DNA of 64,000 nt from Amblyornis subalaris (lineage: Eukaryota > Chordata > Aves > Passeriformes > Ptilonorhynchidae). The position numbers and the translations under genes are program-made. Location of the stretch: contig JACAXG010000002.1 in NCBI GenBank assembly GCA_018881555.1, forward strand, positions 24,391,786 to 24,455,785, given 5' to 3'. The notes under the pieces were generated by a model. It had not been told where the DNA came from and did not search any database. It saw only the letters and a list, made by a program, of their open reading frames with translations. Shown piece by piece: positions 15,501 to 28,918 of this stretch (position 1 is its first letter; each line of letters opens with the position of its first letter).

Positions 15501-18500
15501 GAATTTTGAAGGAGAGATTAGTTGATATTAGGAGTGGAGAACAATAAAAATTAATTAGCTCTTGAAAAAATGGACTTTTCCAAGTGTGCTACTCAAATTA
15601 ACATGGTGATCAAAGCAGAGGACTAATGACTAACTTTTAGAGGCATAACATGCAGAGCCATCTTTGTTCCTCATGAAATGATGCTGATCACTGCTTTGGC
15701 TGTAATTACAACTTTGTAAGAGCACATTTCTGAAAATGGTGTCTGCAGAGATAAAAAAAAGAAAGGTAGATTGCCACTAGAAGAACTATTCATTCCGGAA
15801 TTGCATCTGAATAGAACACCTCTGAGTGTTCATTTGCACATGTCTTTGTGAAGCACAATAAAGTAATAGTTTATACCATGGGGAAAATTTTAGCCAATTA
15901 ACCATATGTTATGTGGGTATCCAGGTGTTTAAGCATATTATGGTGATAGACAGGTGTGAGTGCTGCTGACATGGTGCCAATATATATGTGTTATACCTAA
16001 CTTACAGTAACAACACGGGCCNCCAATTACACAGAGCACTCTTTCTTCAGAAATCACAGCTGTTTCATAATCATTGAAACAGTAGTTTAACTGGCTCCGG
16101 TTTTTGGTAGCAGGGGCTGAATAAATCACTGTTGTACTTTAAGGCAAGTAAGAATGATTAGCACAAGTTGTAATCATAACTGCAATTGAAATGCTATGCC
16201 AGGTCTATCAATATGAATTATTTTGCAGGTTTGTTGTTACGTAAGACAAAAGAGAATAATCTCAATTTTACCTTTAATGGATTAAAAAGTTGTAACCAAT
16301 GTCAAGGTTTTGGTTAAATCCTACTGAGAATAAAAGTGTGGGCATTTTTTTGAAAAAACATGGAGGCAAGTTAGCATGTACTTTAACTATGAGTTTACCG
16401 GCNTGCTAGGTAGATAAACATGGAGCTTTCACCTTAATGTTAAAATGCCTAGGTTAAATATTTGCATTGGACCCTCCATTTGAGTACAATGAGAGTGGAT
16501 GTTCAATCAGTTATTAAGATCTACAAAGGACCTGCTCCTTCTCACTTCTCTTTCAGTGTCAAATTCTTAAGAGAGAGGGAAGTTTGTTAAAATAATTGAC
16601 AACAAACTATCCTGATGTTCATTGACATTTGTTTTCTCTTCTTGTTACTAAACCTAAACTATGTTCCCTGCTGTAGTTAAGTGCAAAATATAAGTATCTC
16701 CAGGGGGGCAAGTAATCGCATGCTGACACAGATACAAGACAGATGAAACACTCTTTGCAGATGCTTATTTCTCTCCATTAGCTCTAAACTGAGACTAGGG
16801 TGAACACTTTCAGTATAGATGCCTAACTTTAGACATCTATATTTGCATGAGTTAAAGTTTCTTAATGATTACACTAATCTGAGTATCTAAAAAAATTCTT
16901 GAAATTAATTAATTCAGTGAAAAGTCATGAGCTCACAACGTTCGTTTCTCTACCTGCTTGAGTGGGTACTTTGGAGAGTGTTTTTTGGTCATGTCTTACC
17001 CTAAGTGAAATATCTGCAGTGTGAAAGGTGCACAAGCCTAGTCCCTCAAGTTCTGTCCACCACTTAACAGAGGTTGTACAGACCATTAAGTCTCACATAA
17101 CCCTGTAAAATTGACATAAATTATTTATACCCTCGAGATACTTGAGACAAGGTAAACAGAGGTCAGGCAAATTTCAGCTAACTGATTTATTCTTTTCAGA
17201 TAATTTTTCTTATTTAATATAAATTATCTGTTCATCAATATTCCTTGAATATGCCTGAGGCTTGTTGTTTCAGCATGGGAAATCAAAGCTCACCAGTGCA
17301 TGGATAGTCATCTATTAAATTAAAAACATCTTTATTCAGCAGTGGATTTACACTGAAAAACATCTCGTCTGTAGTTTAAGATTCCCATAAAGTGTTCTTC
17401 AGTAAAACTACTTTATTTAGTTTTTAATCTGATGCAGGAAGGCAATGTTAACTACAGTCTGGAAGATCCTTTGGGCTCCATCTTGTGGCTAATTTAGTGA
17501 TTGTTACCTCTTGAGAGAGTTGCCTGCCTTCAGCTGGTCAGAATAGCACTACTAGTTTCAACAGCATACTAGCATGTGGCTGTTTTTATTATGTACTNGT
17601 AAGTAATACAGAATTTTTGAAATTGTTTTAGGAAAATGGTTTTAGAAGTATTTATACTTGGTTTCATGTTTTTTTTTTTTTCCACCCCTCTGTTTAGGAC
17701 TAAAAACTCTATTAAGGGGCTGTGTAATACACCTTACATTTATAGAATCAGGTAATCCACTTTCTTATCCTTTGACACATGCTAGAAAACTGCTTAATGA
17801 ATCTGTGGTTTATCTTGCACCAGTGGCACCTGCAGCTGAGCAGAAATCCCATGTTGCCATGACCATTTGCTTTATGAATAAGATGGCTGACTTCCAATTT
17901 TTCTGGTCAATTCCAAAGCTAAACAGTTCTGAAATGCCCCTTTTTTTNCCCCCCCAGTTTGGAAAGCATCTTGATTTTTATATATATTGAAATGGGATGC
18001 TGCTGTGCCTTGGCCAGTTTATTCCACACTCTGTAAGCAGAGCAGCAGTTTCCAAGCCATGGATATGGTACCATTACCAGGAGTACTTGAAGGAAATTGT
18101 CCTCTACCGAATTGACAAAAATATGTAGTTTGGATGCTATTGACAGGTAACTAGCACCTGCATCTCACTAACTTACAAGTACTCATAATATCTGTCTCTA
18201 GACAGCTTCCACAGGAGACNAGACTCACAGAAGACTTGAATTAGATGCACACTCTAACCTGCTCTCAGAAGAAAGACCGAGTTCCTTCTCTGTTTCTTGT
18301 TCATTAGCTCTAGGGAGCCTGGAGTAACCAACTTCCTGTCAACTCAGGTTCATGATTCACCTTAAACAATGAGAGTGTTTTTCTTGCACGTACTCATGTG
18401 AATGTGCAGCCACAGAGATTGTGTCATGGTTAAATCCTGTTTGGGTCCACTAGAACCAGAGATGTAAAGAATCTTCAGACAGGATTTCCTGACACTGACC

Positions 18501-21500
18501 TGGAGGGAGAACTTACTAAGCTTGAGAAAGTTGCTTGCTTGGCATTCCCAACTCAGTCTGTGTCCTCTTTAGTCAGAAATAAAGAGGATATGGGAGGTAT
18601 GAATTGAAGTGAGAAATTCCACTTCACTGCAGAACTAGGAAAACTTGANGTTTTCGTTTATCTGGCTCTATTCAGAACACAGGATTTTTGGAACTCTCTG
18701 TACTTATAAAATATTTTTGAAATATTGGTTTACATAAACAAAAATAATTATTAATATTTCTTTCCATTAAACAGGGCAATTAGATATGAAAAAAGCTGAA
18801 ATATTACAGAGTGTTACAGTTCTGTTTATAGTTTTCTGGAGATGTCCTGGAGATGATGAGACTTATATCACTTCACCAATACCTGGGTCTGTTTTAGTTG
18901 TCTTGAATCCTTGCTTACAGTGCTTTGAATTATGAGCAAGAGTTAAAATTTTTTGTGTACTGGCAGTCAGATTTGCTCTTGGGAAATTTAGCAAGTGCCT
19001 TCATCATGCAAAGGGTTGCTGCCTCTTGCCCTTTTGGAATTGACAAGATTTACACATTTCTATGACAGCTTCTCTATCCCACACACGTTGAAAGAAGGCA
19101 TAACATGATGCTGGAAGGTAAGGTTGACTATTTTCTAGGACTTTGGTCACAAAGCCTTAGAGAGCTAACCTTTCAAAGAGAAATAGTGAATGCCTCAATT
19201 TTATGCAATAATTGTGCCTCAAGGTTCCTGTTANTATCACTCATATTTGGAGGAATCAGTGAAATATGTAATCTTTCTCCATCTTAATTTTGTTCTTTTC
19301 TGTCTCTTTCAGAGTCTTTAATGTCTGATTTATGCTATGCACAGAATGTACCATCAACCGTCATTCCATCTTCTTCTCTTCTCTTTTATGATGGCTTGTC
19401 ACTCTCTACGGCTCATTATTCTTGTTTTTCTGGATGAGGGATGTGTATTTGAATAAGACAGAATAATTGGAGAAGGCTTCGTGTAGAGTGCAGTGTCTGT
19501 GTGCTGTATGATTCGCATGAGAAATGGTAAAGTGCTGTTTGAACTGTGCATGCTACTACCACAATATATTTTGGATAATGAGCCAGTCAATTTAGAGCAC
19601 TGCCTGGCTACTTCTATTATTTTTGCAGCTGTGCAAAAAATACTGTATCCTTAAGCAAAACCAGCNAACATTACCCTTTTTTATGGCCAGTCAGAGGAAT
19701 ACACATCCAGCCTAGAGCAATTTCTTGTGATAACAGAATAAGCAGAAATAAATAAAACCTGATCATATTAGGAGTTAGCTAGTAACATGCTATATTTTGC
19801 ATTTGGGGCCTGCAGAGAGGGGGAAGCTAGATGAGAAAGCTAAAGCATGGCATGTTCATTTTTTGGAAGAGACCTTATTATTTCTCTCCTGTTGTTCTGT
19901 TTAATGCATATCTACTGAAGACAGGGACATCACTGGACCAGTTTTCCTTAGTNACTGGAAGATATCATTGTTCTGCATTTTTTTCACTAGAAGCACTACC
20001 TTCCTTGCTGACAGTGTTGGTTATGATCTCTGAAAACCAGAGGGAGGTTTAATCCAAAAAATAAATAAAAGCATGATTTAATGAGAATGACTGAAGCTGA
20101 ATTTCAGTTCGTACTTCCATGTTTCTGTGAAATAGGTTGGTGGTAACCAGCAGGATGAGATACAACGTGAGCCAGGTGCTTGAAAGTATCCTACAAATAC
20201 TTGTTGCAAAATCCTTTCAACTAAGAAGTCAAAGGAAAATTTTTTAAGCAGACAAAATATGGAAAAGAAAATGANATGGAAAAATTGATCTAACTTCAAA
20301 GAATGTTCATTAAATATGCATTTTTCAATCAGTTTTGTTGGGGAAGATTATGGTTAAGGGGGAAGAAAATCCTAACTGGTGAAAAATGAGCACTAGGTAT
20401 TTAAAACAAATTCCCTTGATGTTCTTCTGTAAATGAATGGGCCCATAATCTGTGGCAAGAGTGAGAGAAGTAGCGCCCTTAACAATTACCTCACTCTTTT
20501 CTTTCCATTAAGGATGTAGTAGTTCATGCTTTTGAACACAGCAGGCATTTTGATATCTGAAAACCAATGGCTGTAAGTGTAGCTGCCAGATTTCTGATTC
20601 TCCCTGCTTCATGTGCTACCTTTCACGCCTCAGTTGTTGCAAATTAATCTTTGGACAAAATATCCTGCTTGATACCTATTAAGCATGGTGGTTTTTGATA
20701 ACCGAAATGAATTTTATTATTCTGTTAAAGACACGAAGTGAAATTTTGGCTTCAGTGGAGTGAATGGGAATTTTGCCACTAACATCAACACAGCCAAGAT
20801 TTCACTCATGAGCCGATAAAACAGTTGAGACTATAATTTTTTTTTTGCTGTTCAGTTAACAGTTCTGTACAGGGATAACAGAAAAAAACCCAAATTAGTA
20901 GGATTGAAAATGTCTTCATGTATTATAGACAGTAAAGGTTGGCTCCATTGTTCAATTATGTGAATCACAGGANTTCCAAATGGTATTGATATGGCAAAAG
21001 ACATGCCCTACCCCCCACCCCCAAATTTCCCATCAGTAATAAGGAGATATATTTTTTCTTACTAAATAAATAATAAATCTCAAATAATCCAAAGAAATAT
21101 ATGGAAATGTTCCCCTTGCCCAGTTTAATGAGAAAGGTATGACTTATAAATCAGATATTCAAGAAAATTGAATAGGTTAAAAAATACCACCTTAGCGTTA
21201 ATATTTCATTATTTTTGCTGTTGGAATAAAATTAGAAAATTGGAAAAACCCCCCACGTTTTAACTCAGCAAATCTTATTCTGAAAGACAACAGTATAAAT
21301 AGGTATTTAGGGTCTGATAAATACATTGTATTTATCTTTAAGCATGAAAAGTAGTGTTTTAGGTTCCGATTTAGGGCAAATTTTTCCACTAATCTGTTAA
21401 AATATCTGAGAATGACTTCAGAAAAGGTTACATGCATGCTCCATACATATCTGAAAAGAGGAAATTAAATGTGCCTAGAAAAGCAACTTCTGCAAAGAAC

Positions 21501-21839
21501 AAGCAGTCAGGTCAGCATGCATGGTGCACTGCAAGATTTGTTCTTTTTGACAAATCCTAATGTGGTAACCAAGGCCTTTCATTTTCCTCCGAGCCAGAAC
21601 GATGAAGTGTCTGATACTGCTCTGTATTGGCCTGTTTTAAAAAGGAGCTACCAATACTGGAAACGACAACTGTGTTATCACAGTAGGAGCAGATAAAGTC
21701 GGCTGATGGTAGCACANGAGGTGGTGTATGTCATCGCAATGCTGTGTGTCATGGCAATTGTATCACTGAACGAAAGAAACATTTCTCACAGCAGTCACAG
21801 CCTGAAAGATGCTTCNGTCAAGGGAAAATATTGATTTAC
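3503..21839. other. Long intronic stretch (about 18 kb), no repeat or gene recognised
   Basis: This is the largest exon-free interval between two supported exons. Both strands show only short chance ORFs interrupted by stops. No CR1 tail, LTR, RNA gene or CpG-rich block was recognised by eye. Isolated splice-like signals occur but fail on phase or stops, for example 4600-4626 with a strong donor. Small exons could still be hidden here, because exons of 15-30 nt are near the limit of what can be seen without alignment. Confidence 0.5.
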
Positions 21840-21869
21840 CTTTCTTCTCCCCCTCCTTTTTCACTGCAG
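21840..21869 (-). CDS. TRDN: Triadin-like KE exon, 30 nt
   Basis: The acceptor is tatttttntttctatttcAG and the donor AAAG|GTAAATCA. In phase 1 it encodes (A)AVKKEGEKK plus a split G. It is one of the most strongly charged exons in the set and is in frame with the 51-nt copies upstream and the 45-nt exon downstream. Confidence 0.82.
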
Positions 21870-22939
21870 CTGAAATAGAAANAAAAATACTGTGTTTTCA
21901 CAATTGAAGTTAACAGCAGGTAATATCAGTAAAAAAAAATTCAAATAGCCCTTTGTGTACATATCTCAAATCATAGATATATTATGTAATACGGGAATAA
22001 ATTTTTTTGCCAGATGAAGAAACTGAAGNGTTTCCTCACAGACACCCAGCTCTGCTATTGATGAGAGCAAAGTCCAGCTTTCTGTATTCTCAGGGGTAAC
22101 TTCAGTCACCGTCATCCTTCATCACAGATGTTGATAATGGGAGATAGAGCCATAGAGTGAATATTTCAAAATAAACAATGAAGGAGGAGGATAGACTAAA
22201 ATGGGAAGGCATGGAAGGGTAAGCAGAGTATAGAGGAAGGTTATGAAACATCATCAGTTTAAGAGAAATATATGCTTTTTTTTGCTATTAGAACTTGCCA
22301 TCTTAAAGACATGCATAAAATAAGTAGTAAAAAACCAGCTGAAGTTATGTTCACATTTCTAAGCCTCTGCCTAACATCGGGATTTACAAGACCTGATTAT
22401 CCAGCAATCCCACTTCCACATCCCATAGCATGAGTTTTGTCGGAAGGAAGATGGGAAAGAGACTGAGAGAAAACTGATACTTTAAAATTTAAACCCAGTT
22501 TAAAAAACCTGGAATCAGTTCCTCAGTGGAAACTGTGCTGTGTGACCAGTATTCAAACTCTGGAGACAGAATAAAAGTCCCCTTAAACTTAGCCCGGTGT
22601 TCCAATAAAACATTGCATATATCTTACAANGGGTGTGGTGAAAACACAACAAAATTTTACTAAAAATGCTGAGGTGTCTAAAATGAGAGTTACCTGCATT
22701 TACAGATAGCTGCTGCAACCTTGATGGAGCTGAGCCAAGCTTATACTTAAATCCATTCAAAATCCATGCACTACCCATTCCCCAGCCTGCATTTATAGGT
22801 CTGAACCTTCTAAAAACGTAGTTACAGATGTCATTTTATTTTGAAACATGTCTGTTAGAAGTGGTTGTAGCAAGCCTCTGCCTTAGGCTAGCATTTGCAG
22901 GCAAAAGAAGACAGAGGAATTAAAATTCAGAGCTCTTAC

Positions 22940-23002
22940 TTCCCAGAAAAGGGTGTCCAGCACCAGGCTGCCAGTACGAGTGGATCTGATGTGGCACTGG
23001 AA
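22940..23002 (-). CDS. Possible exon, 63 nt, open in all three frames
   Basis: The splice sites are strong on both sides: acceptor tctgctcgttttgtttccAG and donor GGGAA|GTAAGAGC. The length is a multiple of 3. In the phase used by the neighbouring exons it begins (V)PVPHQIHSYWQPGAGH, which is not KE-rich and contains Trp. A phase-0 reading (FQCHIRSTRTGSLVLD...) looks at least as protein-like. It may be an alternative exon, an exon of something else, or a decoy. Composition argues against routine inclusion in a KE tail. Confidence 0.3.
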
Positions 23003-26000
23003 CTGGAAACAAAACGAGCAGAAGCATAACTCTGCTCTTCATTGCTGAGTGTGCCATGGTACAGGACACAAATCAAGGGTCATGAGGTCAGAGGAGGGAT
23101 AGACAATCCCTAGTAGTTTCAAATGTTTGCATTTTGGGTTTGGGTGCTGATCTCTGGCTCTTCAGGGTTCTTAAAATGAGAAATCATTTTATTTCAAACT
23201 GTTAGTACATTTGGATAAAACAGAACAAGAAAGAAATTATTAAACCTTGAATTACTGAAATGCTCTTTATCAATGGCCTGTGGAAAAAATANTCTGATTT
23301 CAAAGATTTTTCATCTCTTCTACCACTTACTCTCCTTTGAGAATTAAATAAATTTTAAGCATCTCAAGAATGTGCCCAGCAGTAAAAAAATAAAGTTTCA
23401 TGACTAGAATTGGTGAAAAANTGTCACAAGCTTTCCAAGAGCTGGTCCCTTTTGCAATCACAGCTTTTCTAGGTAATGTGTGTACCAATCTGTGAAGTGC
23501 ACCTTTCACAAACAGCAGATTTAGTAGTTTTTACCCCCAGAAACTGTTATGGGAGCCTCAATGGCTTTTGAAAGGCAAACTTACACAGCCACTTGAGGTG
23601 TTGAAGGGACCCCCAAATCAACAGAAACCACAAATATCAAGACTCGGGGAAGGGCTTATAGGTGAATGTGCTGTGCATCTCTGGGCTCCTCCTGACTTCT
23701 GTGCTGCCATCTTATGGGATGTGGCTCACCATGCTTCTGCTGCCGAGGCAGAGCCAGGTTCATCCATGCCTGCCACTGCACTTATGGCTGGCTAGTTTCT
23801 GTTATGATGATATTATATCCTCTTGTGACATCTGTTGGAATTTTCACCTTGGTCTCAGTTTTTCTGATGGAATGTACTGTAAATACTCAACAAATCTTAA
23901 GAGACAGAAGAGACCTCATTCTGACTGCTGTTGCCAATAGCATTGCTCTGATCAAATCCTGTTTCTCAAATGTAAAATGACAAGGAATAAATGAAAAAGA
24001 GCACAATAACACCGTCCTTTATCCTACTCTTTCAGAAGTTCAGCAATGTNTCTGAATTTGAAATGCAGCAAAGAGATGGATAGTGTACCCAAGGAATTTG
24101 GTTTACAGGTGATAAAAAGCCAGATTACCTGCTGAATAATATATTGTAGCTAGGGATGGAAGGACATGAAATAAAGAAGAATGATGAACTAGCAAATNTG
24201 ATGCTTTGATATGAGGGATGCTCTTGGTCATGTACTTTTTTACCTTGATTATTTGGAGAATGAACAAATTCTTAAGTAAACTTGTTTTGCACTGATGAGA
24301 CTTGTAGTTCTTGAATTAGGAATTTGTACACACAAAGCTATTCAAAGAGGACTATATTAGAGCCTTAAATCACAGTCTGTGTTTCCTATCCAAGTCCAAT
24401 CATACATTTCCAGTTAATATAGATAGGATACAAAGCAAAACACATTTATCAAAAATACACATACCATTTTCCAGGATCATAAATCTGGATCGATAACTAT
24501 TCCAGAAACCAGAAGTGATCATTATCATATTTTACGTTTTGTGAATANATGAAACAATCATTACAAACCTTGGTAGACCTCATTCAAAATTTTTTATTCA
24601 GGGTGGGAAAATAATGGTAAATTTCCAGGGGTGGAGAGGTCACAAAACTCTGACAATGGAGTAAGTATTTTCATGAAGGAAAAACAAATCAGGTTTAGGG
24701 TGGTTCTATGGGTTTTGCCTTGTATCGGAAACCTAGATCATCATCAGTCCTTTAATCTCATACATAGTGATGGTTTCAATGGACTTTTTTCTGAGCTGTT
24801 GAACAAACACAAACCTTTCAGAAATTGTGAAGATGTCTTGGAAACAGCAAAAATCTTGAAACNACTGGTTCCTACACAACAATAGTCTATTCCATGCAGC
24901 TTTATGACCCAGAGGTAGCCAGAAACAGATATTTAATCTGAATACTATCATAGAACTGATTTTTTCTACAAATTCTGCCTTTATTTTCNTATAAGAAGCA
25001 ATTAGTTTCCATCCTGAAACATGAAGTTTAACTTTATTTCTAAATTTACAATAATTAATTATGAAAACTACATTTCCATAAAGATATCCAGTTCCTCCGT
25101 GTCATTTCTAAAGAGCCCTTGACTTGGATTTGTAATTTTCAATCTTATCATGATCATACTAATTAATCTCCAAGGGAATCTTGAATCTTTCCTATTTCGC
25201 TTTGTANGAGACTTTAGTTGCTTTTTTCTAGCCCACTCCAGTGCCACTTTATCATGTAAGGGTTTTGTACACAACACTCTAGACAAGATGCATCTTTGAT
25301 TTATGCAATAGCTTTAGCACACTATATGCATTTTTCCTAATGCATTTGCATATGGAAGAAAGTTTTTCACTGACTTGTCTGCAGTAATACTTAGGCACTT
25401 TTCTGAATTTATATAGTTAATTCAGAGATAAATTCTTCTTTAATATTTTCCCTCCACTATATATTACATTCTATTTATTGACACTAAGTTTTCTTTGCCA
25501 TCATGCTGTCTGTTCACCTTGTAAATGCAATGTATCGCAGCCCCTTCTGATCCTGAAATCTTTAACTAATTTTGTCATCTGAAAATTTCATTACATTACT
25601 GTTTCTATCTTTTCCTGTTAATTAAGGAATGTAACATGAGTCCAGACATGGAATCATAAGCAATTATTCTGTAAAAAAGCTGCAAGATGAAAAAGAATCT
25701 CTGCTTCCTAATCAGATATTTATTGGCTATGATACTGTAGGTCTTAGGCAGCAGCTACTTAGTTTCTGCAGTAATTCCCATACTGAAACTTTNTAAAGGT
25801 CTATTTAAACCATTCAACAAATGCTGTGCTTATTACTTTATTAATATATTGAAAACACTTATTACTAAGACATAGTTTCAATTTCTAGATACCATGCAGG
25901 CTGGAACTCTGTGNTTTTCCAGACAATTGTTTTTGTTCTGAATTTAATTATGAATTCACCAAATTTCTGACNGATTTTTAAATTTCTGGAGTAATTGAAG

Positions 26001-26888
26001 TGTATTTACCCTGACACAGTAACTGATTTCTCTGAAAGTGATGGAAGTTTTGACTAAGTTCTTATATTTATTTTGCTTATAAACATGTAAGTTATGGTAA
26101 AACAAGAGCAAATGCAAACTCATCCCATGTGTCAGGTACTGTTCATATGCATGCTGTTACACTGAAGTGAAAACCACCTCATATAGACAGCTACAGCAAA
26201 GCATCTGGCATTCACTGAGTTGATACTGTCTTTGCCCATCTCACCATAAATTGTCCATCTGTTCACAGCTTGAGAAAAAGGTACTGTTTCAAAATATTTA
26301 AGAACCATATAAGGTGATATTTCTCTCTCAGGTCTTCCTAACAGGTATTTTATCTCTCTCTTTCAGTCTTTTTGAATTCAGAATTTCTTATCCATGTCAA
26401 GTGTCTTAATGATGTTAAGAAACCACATTTAAAAGAACCAGTATGGAGAGCATCAGAGAGAAGTATTTAGCCTTTAATTTGGTTGGAGCNTCTGTTATTT
26501 AGAATGATTCCCATTCAGTAGCAGAAAAAACCTTTCCTGCCCTTTTCCTCCTCTGGTCCAGATTTTAATGGACAGATTTAGAGAAATAATCTCTTACTCA
26601 ATTATGTTCCTGCATTTTGTCATTAATGGGCAAGAATGATGTTACAGTTGAACTCTCCTCATAACCTGACTATCCCTTTTGCCTTAATTTGTAAGACATA
26701 GTTGTTGACCTACTAAAAAAAAATTTATTCACTCAATAACCCCAAAAATGTTTACAGTGTTTTTCTCTTTATTACCAGCAATGTCTTAATGAGAACACAC
26801 AAAGACATTTTCTAGAAGGCAAGTGTGAAAACTCTGCTTTGAATTATCAACGTATGGATTATTCACACTGTATGGGTTATTAGGCCCC
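23003..26888. other. Intronic, nothing recognised
   Basis: No repeat family or exon was recognised. Three overlapping plus-strand ORFs of 75-92 codons at 23568-23980 show no domain or composition signal and are taken as chance. Confidence 0.5.
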
Positions 26889-27320
26889 TGTCCTGGATCT
26901 GGCCACAATAGGGTTAATTTGTACAGTAGCCAGAAGGGACCATGGCCAGGACCCAGGGGTAATTCTATACCACTTCACGTCATTTTCCAGGGATGGGGGC
27001 AGAGGAGGATTCCGNGTCGGATAGGTGGCAGAGGGAGACGTGGGGGTTTCCACAGGGAGCATTCGTATGTGAATCGCTTGCTTTTCTTCTTGTACACTCT
27101 GCCATTAGTATTGTTGCTGTTACTGCTCATTGTCTTATTTAATTGCTGTTTCCAGGAAATTGTTCTTATTTCAACCCGTGATCTTTACCTTTTGTGCCTC
27201 CAATTCTCCTCTCTAGCTTGCCACAGCGGGGGAGGGAGGGAGGAGTGAGTGAGCAGTGCGTGGTTTGGAGTGTTCCAGTGGGAACACTAAATTAGGGAAT
27301 ACCATTNTTAAACCACAACA
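26889..27320 (+). mobile_element. Solo LTR of an avian endogenous retrovirus (ERVL-like)
   Basis: It begins TGTCCTGGATCTGG and ends taaaccacaaca, giving TG...CA termini. The middle contains a T-rich stretch, then an aacccgtgatctttacc segment and a G-rich block (gggggagggagggaggagtg) before the end. That is the order I know from bird ERVL-type LTRs. It is about 430 bp and seems to lack part of the usual middle. No matching target duplication is visible at the edges, and no internal retroviral genes adjoin it. It is antisense to the host gene. Confidence 0.7.
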
Positions 27321-27424
27321 GTCCTTTCTCTGTAAAGTCACTTGGTAGAGGTGACAAGAGTGTGGTAATATTCCAGAGCAAGTTCCTTTCGACTGTGTGT
27401 GGAGCCTGGTCTGGTGCAATTGGG

Positions 27425-28250
27425 GCTATAAATCCAGAAGGCCAGTGACACACTTGAGAAGTGAACTTGTGTGAACCTCATGAAGTTCAATAAGGCCAAG
27501 TGCAGGGTCCTGCACGTGGACTGGGGCAATCCCAAGCACAAATACAGGCTGGGCAGAGAATGGATNGAGAGCAGCCCTGAGGAGAAGGATGTGGGGATGT
27601 CGGTGGACAAGAAGCTCGACATGACCCAGCAACGTGCACTCACAGCCCAGACAGCCAGCTGTGTCCTGGGCTGCCTCAAAAGCAGCACGGGCAGCAGGGC
27701 GAGGGAGGAGATTCTGTCCTTCTCTCNGCTCTGGTGAGACCCCACCTGGAGTGCTGTGTTCAAGTCTGGGGCCCACAACCTGAGGAGGACATGAACAGTT
27801 CCATTGAATTTAAAGGAGGCCATGAAGATGATCAGAAGACTGGAGCACCTGTGCTATGTAGACAAGCTCAGACAGTTGGGTTTGTTCAGCCTGGAGAAGA
27901 GAATGTTTTGGAGAGACNTTATAGCAGCCTCCCAGTAGCTTTTCTACAAGAAAAATGGAGAAAGACTTTTTACAAGAACTTGTAGTGACAGAACAAGGTG
28001 GAAGGGCTTCAAACTGAAAGGGAGTAGGTTTAGATTAGACATTAGGAAAAAGTTCGGAAGAAATTAGGAAGAGGGTGGTGAGGCTCTGAAATAGGTTGCC
28101 CAGAGATGGATGCCCCATCCCCGGAAGGGTTCAAAGTCAGGTTGGATGGGGCTTTGAGCAACTCGGTCTCGTTTGATGTGTCCCTGTTCATGTCAGGGAG
28201 GGTAGAACTAGATGATCCATTCTAATCTAAACAACCCTGTGAGTCTATGG
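27425..28250 (+). mobile_element. CR1 LINE, 3' part (end of reverse-transcriptase ORF plus 3' UTR)
   Basis: The plus strand carries the conserved CR1 C-terminal coding relic ([18 protein letters not shown] reading near 27468). The typical 'gctctggtgagaccccacc' stretch follows near 27728. The copy ends in a CR1 tail of the form gatccattctaatctaaac...gtgagtctatgg. Frames are broken and it is 5'-truncated, as most avian CR1 copies are. It lies just downstream of the solo LTR and is antisense to the gene. Confidence 0.85.
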
Positions 28251-28420
28251 TAAAATGGCAATAAAACAGAATAAGCCTGATTCTGTCAGCTGTTGAGAAG
28301 CACATTGTCCCAGTCAGAGAGAATCCTTGTTTGTGATCTCAAATAATATGTGAAACAATCATTTTATGCATCAAGAATTTTGATTTATTGCAAAAACATG
28401 TAAAAATAAAAAGTTAGACA

Positions 28421-28918
28421 CAGTTCTGGGCCCCTCACTTCAAGGAGGACACTGAAGTGCTGGAGCGTGTTCAGAGAAGCGCAACANAGCTGGTGAAGGG
28501 TCTGGAGCACAAGTCATATGAGGAGCGGCTGAGGGAGCTGGAGTTGTTTAGCCTGGAGAGGAGGAGGCTCTGGGGAGACCTTATCACTCTCTACAACTGC
28601 CTGAAAGGAGGTTGTAGCCAGGTGGGCGTCAGTCTCTTCTCCCAGGCAACTAGTGACAGGACAAAAAGACATCACCTCAAGCTTCACCAGGGGAGTTTTA
28701 GGTTGGACATCAGGAGGAATTTCTTCACAGGAAGGGTTATTAAGCAATGTAATGGATTTCCCTGGGCACTGGAATCACCATTCCCAGAGGTGTTCAAGAA
28801 AAAAGTGGACATGACACTTAGTGCCATGGTCTAGTTGACAATGTGACGTGAGGTCCAAGGTTGGACTCAATGATCTTGGAGGTCTTTTCCAATGTAAATG
28901 AGTCCGTGAGTCTGTGAC
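28421..28918 (+). mobile_element. CR1 LINE, second copy, different subfamily
   Basis: It starts cagttctgggcccctcactt and has a long open remnant (28457-28834) with the CR1 reading YEERLRELELFSLERRR. It ends with a degraded tail 'aatgagtccgtgagtctgtg'. The 3' UTR differs from the copy ending at 28250 ('ggttggactcaatgatcttg' here), so this is a separate insertion and not a continuation. Confidence 0.85.

Noticed and set aside
26010..26031. 22-nt candidate exon with good acceptor and donor (reads EKSVTVS)
   Set aside because: The length is not a multiple of 3, so it would break the phase 1-1 chain.
27338..27823. 161-codon minus-strand ORF, the second longest in the window
   Set aside because: It is the antisense shadow of a plus-strand CR1 copy.
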